Positions 52,360-64,000 of a stretch of 64,000 nt of DNA are shown here, one piece after another. The translations under genes and the position numbers were made by a program. The notes under the pieces are model-generated. The model had not been told where the DNA came from. It saw only the letters and a program-made list of their open reading frames with translations, and ran no database searches. Position 1 is the stretch's first letter. Each line of letters starts with the position of its first letter. Source of the DNA: Malurus cyaneus samueli (taxonomy: Eukaryota > Chordata > Aves > Passeriformes > Maluridae); the NCBI GenBank assembly GCA_009741485.1, contig CM019218.1, positions 32,364,387-32,428,386 of the forward strand, given 5' to 3'.

Positions 52360-52810
52360 TAATGAAATAATAATTAACCAGAACAAGAACTTGTGCGGTC
52401 TAGGGATATTTATGTCATGGATGTGAAATATCAACTTAATATTAATGGTGATTAATTGAATTCAGAGTAAGTGATTTTTCCTTCAGACTCTCCCCTCCTG
52501 TCATCTTAATAATAACCTATTTGAGCTAAATATTCTAGCAGATGAGGTAGAGATTTTTCCTATTAGGTAATTATCAGCTCAGCAAGGCATGTGGATATGT
52601 GATTTCTCAGGCTTGTGGAAAGTCATGTAGTCTAGTTGTATTTCACTAATCAGAAAAAAAATTAACTAGGTATTAATGACATGAAATTGTAATTTAGCCT
52701 ATGATTGTGAGCTAGTGCACTAAATCTCTCATGATTTGATATTAACACCACATGTCAATTACAAACTGTCCTTTAAATATATTAATTACATAGCATAAAG
52801 GTAATTTTCA
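52360..52810. promoter_or_regulatory. RGS6: AT-rich segment with TAAT clusters
   Basis: A dense series of homeodomain-type motifs lies here: TAATAATTAACC near 52368, AATTAACTAGGTATTAATGA near 52660, GTCAATTACAAA near 52756 and ATATATTAATTACATAG near 52776. Such clustering is seen in conserved intronic enhancers, but AT richness alone could explain it. Conservation cannot be judged here. Confidence 0.2.
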
Positions 52811-53562
52811 CTTATTGTCACCCAAAATTATATTTCAGCTGAGCAGTCCTGATAGATATCTCCATAGGAATTCATTTAGCAAATTGTTTTCTGTGATTGA
52901 GTTTTTACATATTTTAACAAACCACCTTATTTTATCTCAGATGTACAAGAAATGTTTTGCACTGAAAACTTTGCATATTAAGTTGACAATTTATTTATTA
53001 CAATGCAGAATAGGAGTTGAAATATGACCTTTTACTAGTTTATTAAATCAAGATTATATTTTCAAGAAATAGTTTGTTTTGCAGGATTTCTTTTTAATTT
53101 TGTACCTCTTTCTTCATTATGTATAAACCCCAAGGTCTACGAGGACTCCTAGATGTGCTAATTTCTATGAAACACATGGGTTTCTCTGTCTGTAAGAGGT
53201 TTCTTTCAGCAGTCTTGTTTCTAATGCTTTTTCTGAGAGCAATCAAAGTGTTTGAGAACACTAAGGGGAATCAATTAATTTACTGCTCAAATGTTTTCAT
53301 TGAATTTACAGATACCAAGAAATTAAATGCTGACTGTATTTATGGATTAAAATGGAAAGGTTGTTGTCTTTGAAATTTTATAATTACAGTTCTGTATCAG
53401 AAACTCTAAAAAGGTAAACTGAAAAAAAATTTTCTTGATTTTCAGGGCATATCTTTAATTGGTTATTCCACTTTAAAATTCACTGATCCTTCTGTGACAT
53501 ATGGGAGGGAGCCTTATCTCTTTGCTTCTGGTTTTTGGGCAAGTGTGAGGAGCCTGATCAGA

Positions 53563-53600
53563 TAAGAGAGAGAGAGTGAGAGAGAGAGAGAGAGAGAGAA
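53563..53600. repeat. (GA)n microsatellite
   Basis: AAGAGAGAGAGAG, one GT interruption, then an uninterrupted (GA) run to 53600. It is a purine-only strand except for the single T. Confidence 0.95.
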
Positions 53601-54167
53601 CTCTTACTGTGATTCAGTGCAGTTTGTCAGTGGCTGCCTGTCTAATCCAGTGTGCTTATATTTCTTGGGGGAAAAGCAGAAGTGTTCTATAATAAAGAAT
53701 AAAACATAAAAAGGAAAAAATATCAGTGAGAGGCAAATGTACCCTCTCTTTTTAGCATATTTTTGGGAATATTTTTCTAAGGCTTAATATGCCATCTTAT
53801 CCATAAACAAGAAATTGAAGACTGCTGATTTTCTCCTTGTGTGTGGCAGAATGAGAGAATGGCTAGCACAAATGGTTTTCAATTTTTATCACTTTTGCTG
53901 CTGAGGAGTCCAGATTACTGCAAGCATGGCTATTGTGAGAGAAACAGCTGTGGGAAAACTGCATCTTTGAACATGAAAGTTGAAATTTAGAGACTATTTG
54001 TTTTTTTGAAGACATGCATTTCGATTTAGATGGCTGGTATGTGGATGCAAGCTGGGATCAGTTAGCCCCGATAGTAACAGCAAACTGCCCATAGGTGGGA
54101 GGAGCTGACAGTACTCTTCAGATAATAATTAATCAGGCTCTTAACTGGAGGCTGTGTCGAATACTTC

Positions 54168-54170
<3 letters not shown>

Positions 54171-54196
<26 letters not shown>
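54171..54196. repeat. T26 homopolymer
   Basis: Twenty-six consecutive T. The run could be the poly(A) tail of a minus-strand retrocopy, but no recognisable cDNA sequence lies to its right, so it is listed only as a homopolymer. Confidence 0.95.
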
Positions 54197-54198
<2 letters not shown>

Positions 54199-54799
54199 CT
54201 ACATAAAATCTTTGTTTTCACTCTTCTCAGCTAAGTGTAGCTAAAATTTCTTTATAAGACCTAGCTGGATTCACTCCTGGCTCATGCATCACAAACATGT
54301 ACTTAGAAAAAGGTTCAGAGGGCAGACCCTCTTTTCTGTCTGTGTGCTGTTGTAGGGTTGACTTTCTGCTTGCATTGGGAGTGAACTGGGCTGACAGTGA
54401 GGAAGAAATTGTGTGGGTTTTGTTGGTTTGTTTTTTAACAGAGAACTGTGCAAATCAGATGTGGACTTTCATGCACGATTATATTAATTAAAGAGTTGCA
54501 AATGTTGCACGTTAACACAGTATTAGGGTAAAAAATGCTGTACTTTGGCCATGGGCAGTCTCATCTGTGTTTGCAGCAGGTAGCCTGCATCACTGGAGCC
54601 CTCACTCTGGGGTCCCTGCCCTTCTCCCTGGTGATCTTTTCCCTGGCAGAGATGGAGAGGTGGTCCCTTGGGACTATACCAAAACTGCTCCTTGGTCAGA
54701 AGTGACATTGCCATGTAGCCAGCAGTTTGTCTGTGTTCACTGAGTGTTACCTCAGTGCCACAATCCCCCAGCTAATGAGAATGTTCCATTAGAGAATTG

Positions 54800-56692
54800 G
54801 CTGGAGACCAGGCTTTAGCATGGTACAAATACAGGAAAGCAGTCCCTGAGGTTCTTGGAAAGCCACCCTGATACGGGTGTGGAAGAAGCAACAAGGAAAG
54901 GCATGCTGTTGGACCTCACATTAGCTAACAAGGACCGTCTTGTTGGAGATGTGAAAGTTTGGGGCAACTTTGGCTGCAGTGACCACAAGATTGTGGTGAT
55001 CAGTATCCTGCTCGGGTGAAGCAGGGCAATGAGTAAGGTCACAGCTGTGGACTTCAGGAGAGCTAATTTTGGTCTCTTCAGGAACCTTTTGGAAAGATCC
55101 CACTGGAATGTGCCAATGGGAAGAGGTATCCCAAGAGAGCTGGTCAATATTTGGAGATAATTTCCTCCATACTCAAGACTGGTGCATCTGCAGCCCTAGG
55201 GAGAAAGTGTGGAGGAAGGAAGACTTTCCTTGGTTGAGGAGGGTTGGGTTAGAGATCATTTAGTCCAACCTGATGTCCACAAGTCCATGGCGCCTGATGG
55301 GCCTTTTCAGTACCCATGAGTGTTGATGAAACTGGTGGACATCATTGCTAGGCCACTCTCAATCATCTTTTAAATGTTATGTCAGTCAGGAGAAGTATTT
55401 GAGGACTGGGAGAAAGCAAATGTCACCACAGTCTTCAAACAGCGCAGGAAGGAGAACTCAAGGAGCTACAGACTAGTCACCCTCATCTCAGTCCCCAGAA
55501 AGGTGATAAAATGGCTTGCCTCGGAGGCCATTTCTAAACATGTGGAAGACAAGAAGGTGATCTGGAGTAATCAGCCTGAATTCACCAAAGGGAAATCATG
55601 CTTAAGCAATGTGATTGCCTTCTATGGTGGGATAACTGCCTGGATAGCTGAGGGGAGAATATTGGATGTTGTCTACCTGGACTTCAGTAAGGCTTTTGAC
55701 ACTCTATCCCATGATATCCTCACAGGCAAACTCAGGAATGCAGATGGGACATGTGGACAGTGAGGTGGTTTGAGAGTTATCTGAATGCCAGGGGGATTAG
55801 GATCAATGGTACAGAGTCTTGTTGGAGGCCTGTCACTAATGTGTCTCCCAAGATTCAGTAGTGGGTCCAGTATAATTTAATTTGTTCATCAGTGTTTGGG
55901 TGAAGGGACAGATGCCTCTTCAGCAAGTTTGCTGATGACACAAAACTGGGAGGAGTGGCCCCAGAGCTCTGTGCAGCTCTTCAGAAAAATCTTGACAGGT
56001 TGGAGGTAGGAAAGGAGTTTTGTGGAGAAGGACTTGGGGGTTCTGGTGGACAGCAATCTGTTCATGAGCCAGCAGTGCCCTTGTGGCCAAGAAGGCCAAT
56101 GGTGTCCTGGGGTGCATTAGGAAGAGCATGGCCAGCAGGTCAGGGGAGGTGACACTGCACATCCAGCCCTGGTGAGGCCACATCTGGAGCGCTCTGTGCA
56201 GTTCTGGACTCCTCAGTACGAGAGAGACAATGGAGCTCCTGGCGTGGGTCAAGCAAAGGGCTGCAAAGATGAAGAGGGGACTGGAGCATCTTCTTGTGAG
56301 GAAAGACAGAGGGAGCTGAGCCTCTTCAGCCTCAAGAGGAGACAGCAGAGAGGGGACCTCATTAATGTATTTAAGTGTCTGAAGGAAGCGTGTCAGAGGA
56401 TGGAGCCGGGCTCTTCTCAGTGGTGCCAAGCAACAGGACAAGAGTCAGTAGACAGAAACCGATGCACAGGAAGCTTCACCTGAACATGAGGAAGAACTTC
56501 TTTACAGTGTGGGAGAGTGTGCACTGGAACAGCTGCCCAGAGAAGGTCTGGAGTCTCCCTCACTGGAGATATCCAAAAGCTGTCTGTACTCAATCCTGAG
56601 TAGCATGCTCTAGGGTACCTGTGTGAGCAGGGAGGATGGACCTGATGACCTCCAGTGTTTCTTCCAACACCAGCCATCCTGTGTTCTGTGAA
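54800..56692 (+). mobile_element. CR1: CR1 LINE, 5'-truncated and defective
   Basis: Endonuclease C-terminus is visible at about 54910-55010 (LTLANKDRLVGDVKV, CSDHKIV). Next comes the region resembling RT entry (KSMAP-type text near 55285), then a 129-codon open segment at 55374-55763 with WEKANVTTVFK, SYRLVTLIS, FTKGKSC and VYLDFSKAFDTLSHDIL, the CR1 reverse-transcriptase blocks. FADDTKLGG follows at about 55925. The 3' end carries the usual CR1 wording (GAAGAACTTCTTTACAGTG, GGACCTGATGACCTCCAG) and stops at TGTGTTCTGTGAAG near 56692. Full CR1 is about 4.5 kb, so the 5' half is missing. Frameshifts and deletions break ORF2, and the YADD-type catalytic part of RT is interrupted. It sits in RGS6 intron 1, sense orientation. 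Confidence 0.93.
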
Positions 56693-58191
56693 GCAGTCCT
56701 GCATTCCTTGGGTGCCGAGCTCCACTTGACTCCTATATGTTAAAAAGCACAGGTGTAATGGAACCCATGGGACCCAGCATTGCTGTGCTTTCACCTTAAA
56801 GAGCCAAGAACATGACCATGTCTTATCAGTGTTTTATCTGTAGTCTTTTTTGTTTTTCTTGTGGCATATCTATGAGAACGAATTCCTTTGAGTGATTTTA
56901 AAAAGGGTATAAAAGAAAGAGAAAAAACTTGGATGATGGTCAGAGCCCTCACAATTCCTCAAGGGCCCTGGCTTGGCCTCCTAAGGCTCATCCCAGCAGC
57001 AGCAGTGTCTGGGCTATGTGGAGGGGATGCCTACACTTATCTCTGCTCCAGGATGCACCTCAATCCTATCTCGTCTTCTGCCTTGTTCTCTGAAATGTCC
57101 ATCCTGCTGTCACTACTGCAAAGGTGGCCCTGCTCCTGCTGCTCCTGCCTGAAATCCAGCAGGAGATGCTGGACACTAGTGAGAATCACTTCTGCCAATT
57201 TCTGACTTCCAACAGCAGATTGGTTCACTTGTATTGATTACCTTATGTAGATGTTGTGTAGATCTACATGTTAGGCTTACACAGATGTTCGAAGTTAATG
57301 GCTCCCTCGATGTCACCATGAGCAGCATGCCAGCTACTACTGCATATTGTACATGTTGTTATTGTCTTGTTGCACTGGAATAGATGAAAAGCTTCAAGAA
57401 GTGCTATGGGGGAAAATCTGGAAGTACCAGAAAAGATCAAGTGAGCTGTCAGTGTAACAAGAACAACGGAGTTTGTATATGTGGATGTTCAAAATGAATA
57501 ATGCAATGAGTGAAGCACTGCTCAGTAATGCTGCAGAGGGCTTTTCAGTTAGGAATTGGGGTTTTGTTCTTTTAAGAGCATTTCTTGATTGAAAGTTAGT
57601 TGCAATTGTTTTCTTTTAAAGCATGCATATAAAATTTCACGTAATGTAAGTGGTGAATGTGGTTTTTATATACTGCAGGTGAAGCTGAAACTTGTGTGAC
57701 TTGACATATGCTTTCAACCCTGCTTTGCAATTCCCTTCAGAAAGTTACATAAAATCTCAACCCTGTTCCTGCTCCATTCAATTAAGTGATGGTAACCCAG
57801 AGCCACTAATTCTTCAGTGTCTTGAAATCATAACCAAGTATTGTGAAAATGCACATTCGTGTAAATAATTTGAAGTGCTATAATTTGAAAATGCTTTACC
57901 CTTTATCATTTGTGTTGCTTGTTTCTGCATCTAATAATTTTGCTTAGAGAATTTATTCCATTTCCTTTTTAGCTCATGACCTGGCACAACAGTGTAGTGT
58001 TTGGGCTTCTAGGAAGACATGAGGTTAAATAGAGGTTAAAGTAAATTTATGTCCTTTAAATATAAAATAGCATCTGAATTGGTATGAACATGCCTTTAAA
58101 GGGTGATCTATTTATATTGTTTCACTTGGTCTTGAACTGTGCTACTGAGTTTCAGAATTGGTATATGCATGTACAAATGCATTTGTGCCCA

Positions 58192-58221
58192 CTTGTGTGC
58201 GTCTGTGTGTGTGCGTGCATG
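58192..58221. repeat. Interrupted (TG)n tract
   Basis: CTTGTGTGCGTCTGTGTGTG followed by TGCGTGCATGC. Alternating pyrimidine-purine sequence in RGS6 intron 1. Confidence 0.8.
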
Positions 58222-59643
58222 CCTTATAAGATAAAGAAATTAATGAATCTGGATTGATGTAGATTACTTACCCTTGGTCTTTTTAATGTCTTGCTTAAAG
58301 AGGGTATCTCAGCTGCTTCTGGCTCCAGTGAGGGATGCCATGTTCTAGCAGTAGCCTTTTCGTTGCTGTGTTAGGACAGAGCTGGGATGTGATCTGAGCT
58401 TGTCTGGTTTCAAGCTCTTGACTTGTCCTTGGGAGCTGATAACTGACAGCTAGAATGGCTCAGGGTTTTATTGTACATATAATTATATGCTATGTATGTA
58501 TATTATATGCTGGGGCACTTCGTTGTCTGTGGCAATGTGAAAGTGGGTAAAGGAAAGAATAGGAAAATATCTTTTCCAGTTTAGTGGTGAACTGCAGTTT
58601 TGAAATTAATGCCTAAGTTATGCTTGTGTGAACATAGTTTTTTTTTTTTTTTTAGTGTTCTCTGTTTTTAATGAAATATGAGGTGGGATGTTTCAGTACT
58701 TTCAGTGTTAAAGAAATTGAACTGATCATACAGTTTTAATGCCAATGTCTGTACGAGGCAATGTAACTTCTTAGGTTAGGAAAGGTCACCACATGGCTCC
58801 ACAGCAGCCTCTAATTTAAATGTAACTTGTCAAATGTGCTGGTGGAAGAAAAATTCAAAATACAGCATTTGGCTTGAAACTTAAAGTGTCTTCCCTGCAC
58901 TAGGCTTTTTTTTTATTATTTTTATTTTAATAATGCTGTTGCCTCGAGGCTTGCATGACCTAGAGGAGATGAGGCAGCAGTTCTGTGTGTCTAGATGATA
59001 AAGGAGTATTATGTGTAGCTGTCTGTCTGCGTCCTGCTGCCTCTTCCTGGCTGTGTCATGAGAAGAGGTGAGGGAAGCTGTTTATTCTGAGCAAGCAGCT
59101 ATGCCTCTCTGGTTCTTGGCTGCTGCTCCGGGGTTGTGGGGAGCTGGAAGTGGCTTGGAGTGTCTGCAGGCGACAGCTGTCAGTGTGCCTGCCAGTCTGC
59201 TGCACCCGCCGGTTACAGTGGCTCTGCCTCACAGCAAGCCTTTTATCCTTCCTGACTTTTTGTTTACAGGTACCTCAAAGCTTCTGGAAAAGTCAAAGCT
59301 GTTTGTGCTATATAGCAAGGAAAGGAAGTGTGTGAAGTATTAATTGGAGCTCCACTGAATGGGGACTTGTGATAAAAGTTCATAACTACGGGAGAAATGA
59401 GTGGATGTGATGACCCAAACCATAGCTGTGTGAGGCTTGTGCTTGGGATGTTGTCCTAGACAAGTCAGTTCTGACACAGTGATAAAATCCTGCATGGGGT
59501 GAAGTCTGGAGTGCGAGTCCTTCTGTGCCACCCTTGTCTGTCTGCCTGGGAGGCAGCTGTGTGTCCTTGCCACGCTCCAGTGCAGCCTGGAGTGATGCTG
59601 ACTTTTGCTCCTGTCCTTGCAGTCTGAGCGACGAGACGTGAAC

Positions 59644-59727
59644 ATGGCCCAGGCAGCCACTGATCCGAGTAGTGCGGAAACTGCTGACCCAGAGGAGAGC
59701 TCTCCAAATATGATAGTCTACAGAAAG
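59644..59727 (+). CDS. RGS6: RGS6 first coding exon, residues 1-28
   Basis: The exon runs 59623-59727: acceptor GCTCCTGTCCTTGCAG, 21 untranslated bases, then AACATGG, a strong initiation context. It encodes 28 residues ending ADPEESSPNMIVYRK and stops at a phase-0 donor AAG|GTAAGG. The last 15 residues match the recalled human RGS6 N-terminus except Arg for Cys at position 27. Residues 4-13 (AATDPSSAET) differ from human but keep the same total length to the exon end. RGS7 shares only MAQ and the SPNM.VYRK end, so RGS6 is favoured over RGS7. The full protein (about 470-490 residues) goes on to a DEP/DHEX domain, a GGL domain that binds G-beta-5, and an RGS domain that accelerates GTP hydrolysis on G-alpha-i/o at membranes in heart and neurons. 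None of those exons is in this window. Confidence 0.93.
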
Positions 59728-62700
59728 GTAAGGACTTGGAACTGTGTGGAAAAATCAACTTTCTGTGTGGTTTTGGCTGGTGAAAGGATCTCTCGGCTGG
59801 TGAAAAGATTCCATGTCCCTTTTGAAATCAGAGCTACATTTCAGACTACTTGGATGCATAGCTGAAAGAGTTTTCAGGAAAGTAGGTGTTTCAAACTATA
59901 GTATTTGAGAGCTTGGAAGTTGAAATCTGTTCAGTGGAAGCACTTGAGCTTGTTAGAATGAAATATTTGATGACAAGCTAATAATCTGAAATTTGTAACC
60001 TTTTGTGATCTGACTTTAGCTGATCGTTCAAGTTTACCACAGCTAGCTGAAATAAGTGTACCTACCTTCCGAGTTGCATGATGCTAAACATAAAAAGCAG
60101 CTGCCAAGCAGCATTCTTTTGGTACTTTTTTATGTATTCATAATGTGTTTCTTGTTGCATAATTAACAGTTTGATTCTTTGTAGGTAGTTTTTCTTACTT
60201 TCCATTGCCTTGCCTAAAAAAAAAAAGTATTTTCTCAAGTGCTAGTGAAAAATGAATTACACAAAGGTAAAATAACAGCAATGTATGATGTCAAAGAGCC
60301 TTCTTTCACCATGATAAAATGTCTTATTCTGAAGTACTTTGGAGATCGTATTAAAGATGAAGCAAAGCTATATCTGTTGACCCATTTGCTAAGGCATTGT
60401 TTATTCTGGTGTAGGTGTATCATTTATCTTGGAAATGTCGTATTTTTGTAGTTAAATGAAATAATGTAAATATGCTTTTTTGGCCTGCAAAATATTTATT
60501 TTGTAGTATGCAGAAGTGCTGTATGTTTCTGACAAAAAAGAAAATTTCCTACATGGCTTAAATAAGTTACTATTCTGTTAACTTAAGAGCCACAGTGCTA
60601 GCTCAGATCGAGTTTCCTTGTGTAGTAGGATCCTGAGTGAAATTACTAAAATGTGTTGGGGGTACACAGTTATGTTTTCTGCTTACATGACTGCAATCTT
60701 GATGACTTTCATATGCTGAGAAAATAATTTAGGTTTCATATGGAGCATGAGTTGTTTAAAGTGTTAGTTTTTGATATCCATAATTTTGATTTAGTTGTTG
60801 TGTATTTGGTTTGGAATCTGGAATTGTTAACATGGGAAAAATTTCTGGGTAATGTGTAGGCTTGTTTGTTTTGAATGTGTTATGAACACACTTTGGCTGC
60901 TAATTTGGAAATAGCGCTACTTGGTTAGTCACATTATTTTTTTCCAACCTGTTTGCTGAGAGGTCCGACACCCCAGTGGGCTGAAGTAGATAAGGGGTAT
61001 GAAAGAAGTGGGGTTGCGTCATCTAGAGCTAGGGCATTAAATCTGTGAGTCTTCAGATTATTCACTTACCTGTTCTTGAAAACATTGTTTTATTTGTGTG
61101 CCTGATCTTCTATTCATCTCATGGCACTTCTGCTTTAGGATTTCTCCATTGCTTTGCCTTTCTGTGTTTCATTATTGTCAAGTAGAATAGCGCTTATGAG
61201 TACTGTGGTATCAATGGGGAAGGTACTCATAGCATTTGGTTAATCTTTCCTTACTACTTTTCCTCTGATATTAGTATCATCAGCCCTTCATAATACAGTT
61301 ACCTGTCAAAATACATAGTTGTCTTTTAGAGTAGCATGCCCCATGCATTTTGCAGTAATAGTGTATTCTGTATTGCCAGTGTTAAACTAACACATGCCTG
61401 TCAGGTTTTTTTGCTGAGTGTTTCTGTTGCTTTATAAATAAGTAGTGTTGATATCATCTGTTTTTCAGAGTAAATTTTCCTTGGTGACTGACCTTCTAAA
61501 TCCAATCTAAATAATTTTAGATACTAGTTTTAATACTAGCATTAGATATTATTTGATATTTTGATATTATTAGTTTGATAATAATTAGATTACACATCAA
61601 TTTATGTTCCTTAGTGTTGAAAAATCAAATGCAAAAACTGAGACAAGACTTTTATTCTTTTGATTATCTCTCCTCTCTCCAAATGAATGTTTAGCTCTTC
61701 ATCTCTTATTTCCTTTCAAATGTCTTGATTGCCAGTAATGAATGAGAAAACACCGCAGTGGACTCCCTGAAATATTGAACACAATCTGTCAGAATTATCC
61801 TGCAGTTCAGGGTTAGTGTTGTGTCGCAGCAGAAGGAAAGGTTTGCTTCTCTCAGCAGGGATCTGAGATGCAATTGTAGGTCCCCCTTAGGAAAAATAAA
61901 TAAGGGTGGGCTTCAACAGTGGGACACAGTAAATCCTGTTGTAAGCGTGAACTATTCTGTTGCTTCTCGTAACTGTAATGTTTGTGGGTTTTGAGGGAGG
62001 AAAGCCCTGCAAATAGAACCCAGAATTTTTAACACTTTCTTTACTGAGAGTCACTGAGGTCTGTTTGACATTCATATACCGACAAGGTGGTTGTAGCCTG
62101 GTTTTCTCTTAGTCACTAATGAGAGATAGACACATTTAGAGGACAAACCAGATCTTAGATGGTGCTAAATGTCCCTTTGGAGCAGCCTTTCTCCGTTTTG
62201 TTTATGGAGAAAAGGCTAGAACAGGCTGTGCTCTTTATTTAGGTAGGTAAAACTAAGCAGGATGGGTTTTGGCCATGCAGAACAAAATAAACTAATTTAT
62301 TTTGACTCAAATTACTTCATGATATTCTCTATGGACTCCTACAGGCAAATGAATTCTAACTGCTTTGATTGCTACAGCAGATGGTCTCAATGAGATAAGT
62401 CTTATTTTCTTCTACCTTCAGTGTTAACCTTTTGGGGGTTGATGTTTATCAATTTTGTTGTTGTTGTGTTGTTTTTGGTTTTTCTTTTTTTTTTCCAAAT
62501 CGAAAGTACTCAGTGTTTCCCCACTCTTTTGGAGGACACCTGTGTGGGAATTAAGTAGTGCAGATGCATTTTTTTACAGTAAGTAGTGTTTAGGGTATGA
62601 TTTGCCTCACCCTAATGTTGTTAAAATGAATTGTACCCTAAACTACATGAGCTGCAGGTCTCCAGTGGCAGTGTTGGGTGCCTGGTACTTAGCTGTCAGG

Positions 62701-64000
62701 TGCTTATGCCAGAGGATAGACATTTCCAGTTTAGTCAAGTGCACTCCCCTCCTTGGGCTCGTGATAAAAGCTTCCTTTCATGTCTCTGTGCATCTCAGTG
62801 CTGAGCCCTGGGCTCTCACAGGGCTGCAGGTGCTGCTGCAGAAAGGATGTGCTGTCATTTATCTGTGTGGCGCAGTGGTACCCGATGGAAGTGTAAGGGT
62901 GCTGCAGATGCTGCATTGCCGTTTAAGAACTCCATGAATAAGATCAGTCTGGCCACATCTGGAGGAGATGCTGGTGTATTTTTTGATGGGATTGCTACTG
63001 GGAGAGTGGTGTGCAGCGCTTAGAAGTAAATTTGCTACCCTGCTTTTTGTGGGAGCAGGGCGTGACATCCCTGCCCTCACTTCAGTGTGAGAGAGTTGTG
63101 TGAGTGCTGCAGCATGGAAGGAAAAAAATGCAATAAAAAGCCAGTGAGAGGAGAAAAACCACTCCTGGAAAACAGTAACAAGAAATATAAATTGCTTTTA
63201 AATGCTGGTCACATTCCCTTGAAATCCAGCCACCCTGGATTAGTATGCCTTGCAAGTGCTGGTGATTTTCTCAGGGGCCCTTTGGCTTATTGTTACAATA
63301 ATCCACATCTGAAAATTCACCTTTTGCAGGCGATATAGAAAGACAAATGGTTCACAGACACCTCCTGACACCAGACCTATTAGGTGACCTATTATCAAAA
63401 ATAATTTGACAAATCAAATTTTCTTAGACAAAGCATGCCACTGTAAGAAAAATCAAAATATTTAGGGCTTGAATAAATAAAAACTGAAAATAGCAATAAG
63501 GAGGAGTGCCTTGGGAATATAACAAGAAGGATGAAAACACAGAAATTAAAATCTAGATTGGATAGCAAGGTGTACTTGTTCCTGAGAGAGATCTCTTAGG
63601 GAAGAGTTTGCAAATGGTGCTGTTTGAGATTTTTAGAACCACCGGAGCATATATGTTCTGAGGGATATCAAAGTATTGACAGAGAAATGATCTGCATTAT
63701 CTGATGGTAGATTTCCATTTCTGCTGAATTTTTGCCACAAACATCTTCTATATCTGCTTGCTAACATTGGTAATTAATGAGTTAAATTTTGAATTTGTAT
63801 GGTTACTCATGGTAAATCTTTTGAACAAGCAGGAAAATCTAATTTTCAAAAGCAATTGCTGCTCTAAGTAAATGTTACAGAAACTTGCAGCTGCCACAAG
63901 CTGCTTTCAGAAAAATCTGAGTTGTTTGACACCTTCAGTTCTTGGCAGCCTTAGTGTCTTTTTAAATGCTGATTCAAGATTTGAATTGGAATAATTAAAA
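59728..64000 (+). other. RGS6: RGS6 intron 2, runs off the window
   Basis: From the GTAAGG donor to the window edge. I looked for the next exon, expected to begin the DEP domain with an I/MEDII-like sequence after MIVYRK, and did not find it. The region contains only short chance ORFs and minor A/T runs; no clear repeat family was recognised. Confidence 0.8.

Larger units (their letters stand above)
43899..59622 (+). other. RGS6: RGS6 intron 1
   Basis: Inferred from the CpG-island donor to the acceptor TCCTGTCCTTGCAG at 59622. Apart from the CpG island remainder, the MIR-like remnant, simple repeats and the CR1 element listed separately, it is unremarkable AT-rich sequence with short chance ORFs. 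A frame at 45836-46099 follows TTTTTTTTTCTTCTAAG and ends near GATAGAG|GTGAGC, so a small alternative leader exon there is conceivable but weak. Confidence 0.6.

Noticed and set aside
54171..54196. T26 run as the tail of a minus-strand processed pseudogene
   Set aside because: No cDNA-like sequence or target-site duplication was recognised on the expected side.
55920..56441. 173-codon minus ORF
   Set aside because: Antisense shadow of the CR1 3' region.

Overview
This is vertebrate nuclear DNA, most likely from a bird. The evidence is a 5'-truncated CR1 LINE with recognisable endonuclease and reverse-transcriptase motifs, an older CR1 relic, and a decayed copy of an ITPRIPL1-type gene, a family I know to be expanded in birds and especially songbirds. 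There is only a thin scatter of mammalian-style repeats. The window is AT-rich, mostly non-coding and holds no bacterial-style gene clusters. Nearly all open frames are chance frames.

Only one functional gene is confidently supported: the 5' end of RGS6 (regulator of G-protein signalling 6, R7 family) on the + strand. A 1.1-kb CpG island at about 43.31-44.42 kb is the expected promoter and holds a likely untranslated first exon. A second possible start, with a TATA box and a GTAAGT donor, lies at 44.70-44.84 kb. After an intron of about 15.7 kb, the first coding exon (59,623-59,727) encodes 28 residues ending in ADPEESSPNMIVYRK, which I recognise as the RGS6 N-terminus. The next coding exon, which starts the DEP domain, lies beyond the window.

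Layout: 1-43.3 kb is intergenic DNA upstream of RGS6; in other vertebrates SIPA1L1 lies on that side. It contains a G-rich minisatellite of about 600 bp (7.38-7.98 kb) that ends against a good CTCF-like motif. It also has a possible MIR-type SINE remnant, several short tandem and inverted repeats, an isolated exon-like segment (21,381-21,512), a hydrophobic minus-strand ORF of unknown nature (32,894-33,364), the ITPRIPL pseudogene (34.2-34.66 kb) and an ancient CR1 fragment (34.9-35.7 kb). The stretch from 43.3 to 59.6 kb is the RGS6 promoter plus intron 1, with a MIR-like remnant, simple repeats and the main CR1 copy (54.8-56.7 kb). From 59.7 to 64 kb is RGS6 intron 2.

I did not find a previously undescribed biological system. 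The most useful leads are the minisatellite with its adjacent CTCF motif, the alternative TATA promoter of RGS6, the orphan exon-like segment and the ITPRIPL pseudogene. Gene and repeat identities come from recalled family sequences. No database search was run.
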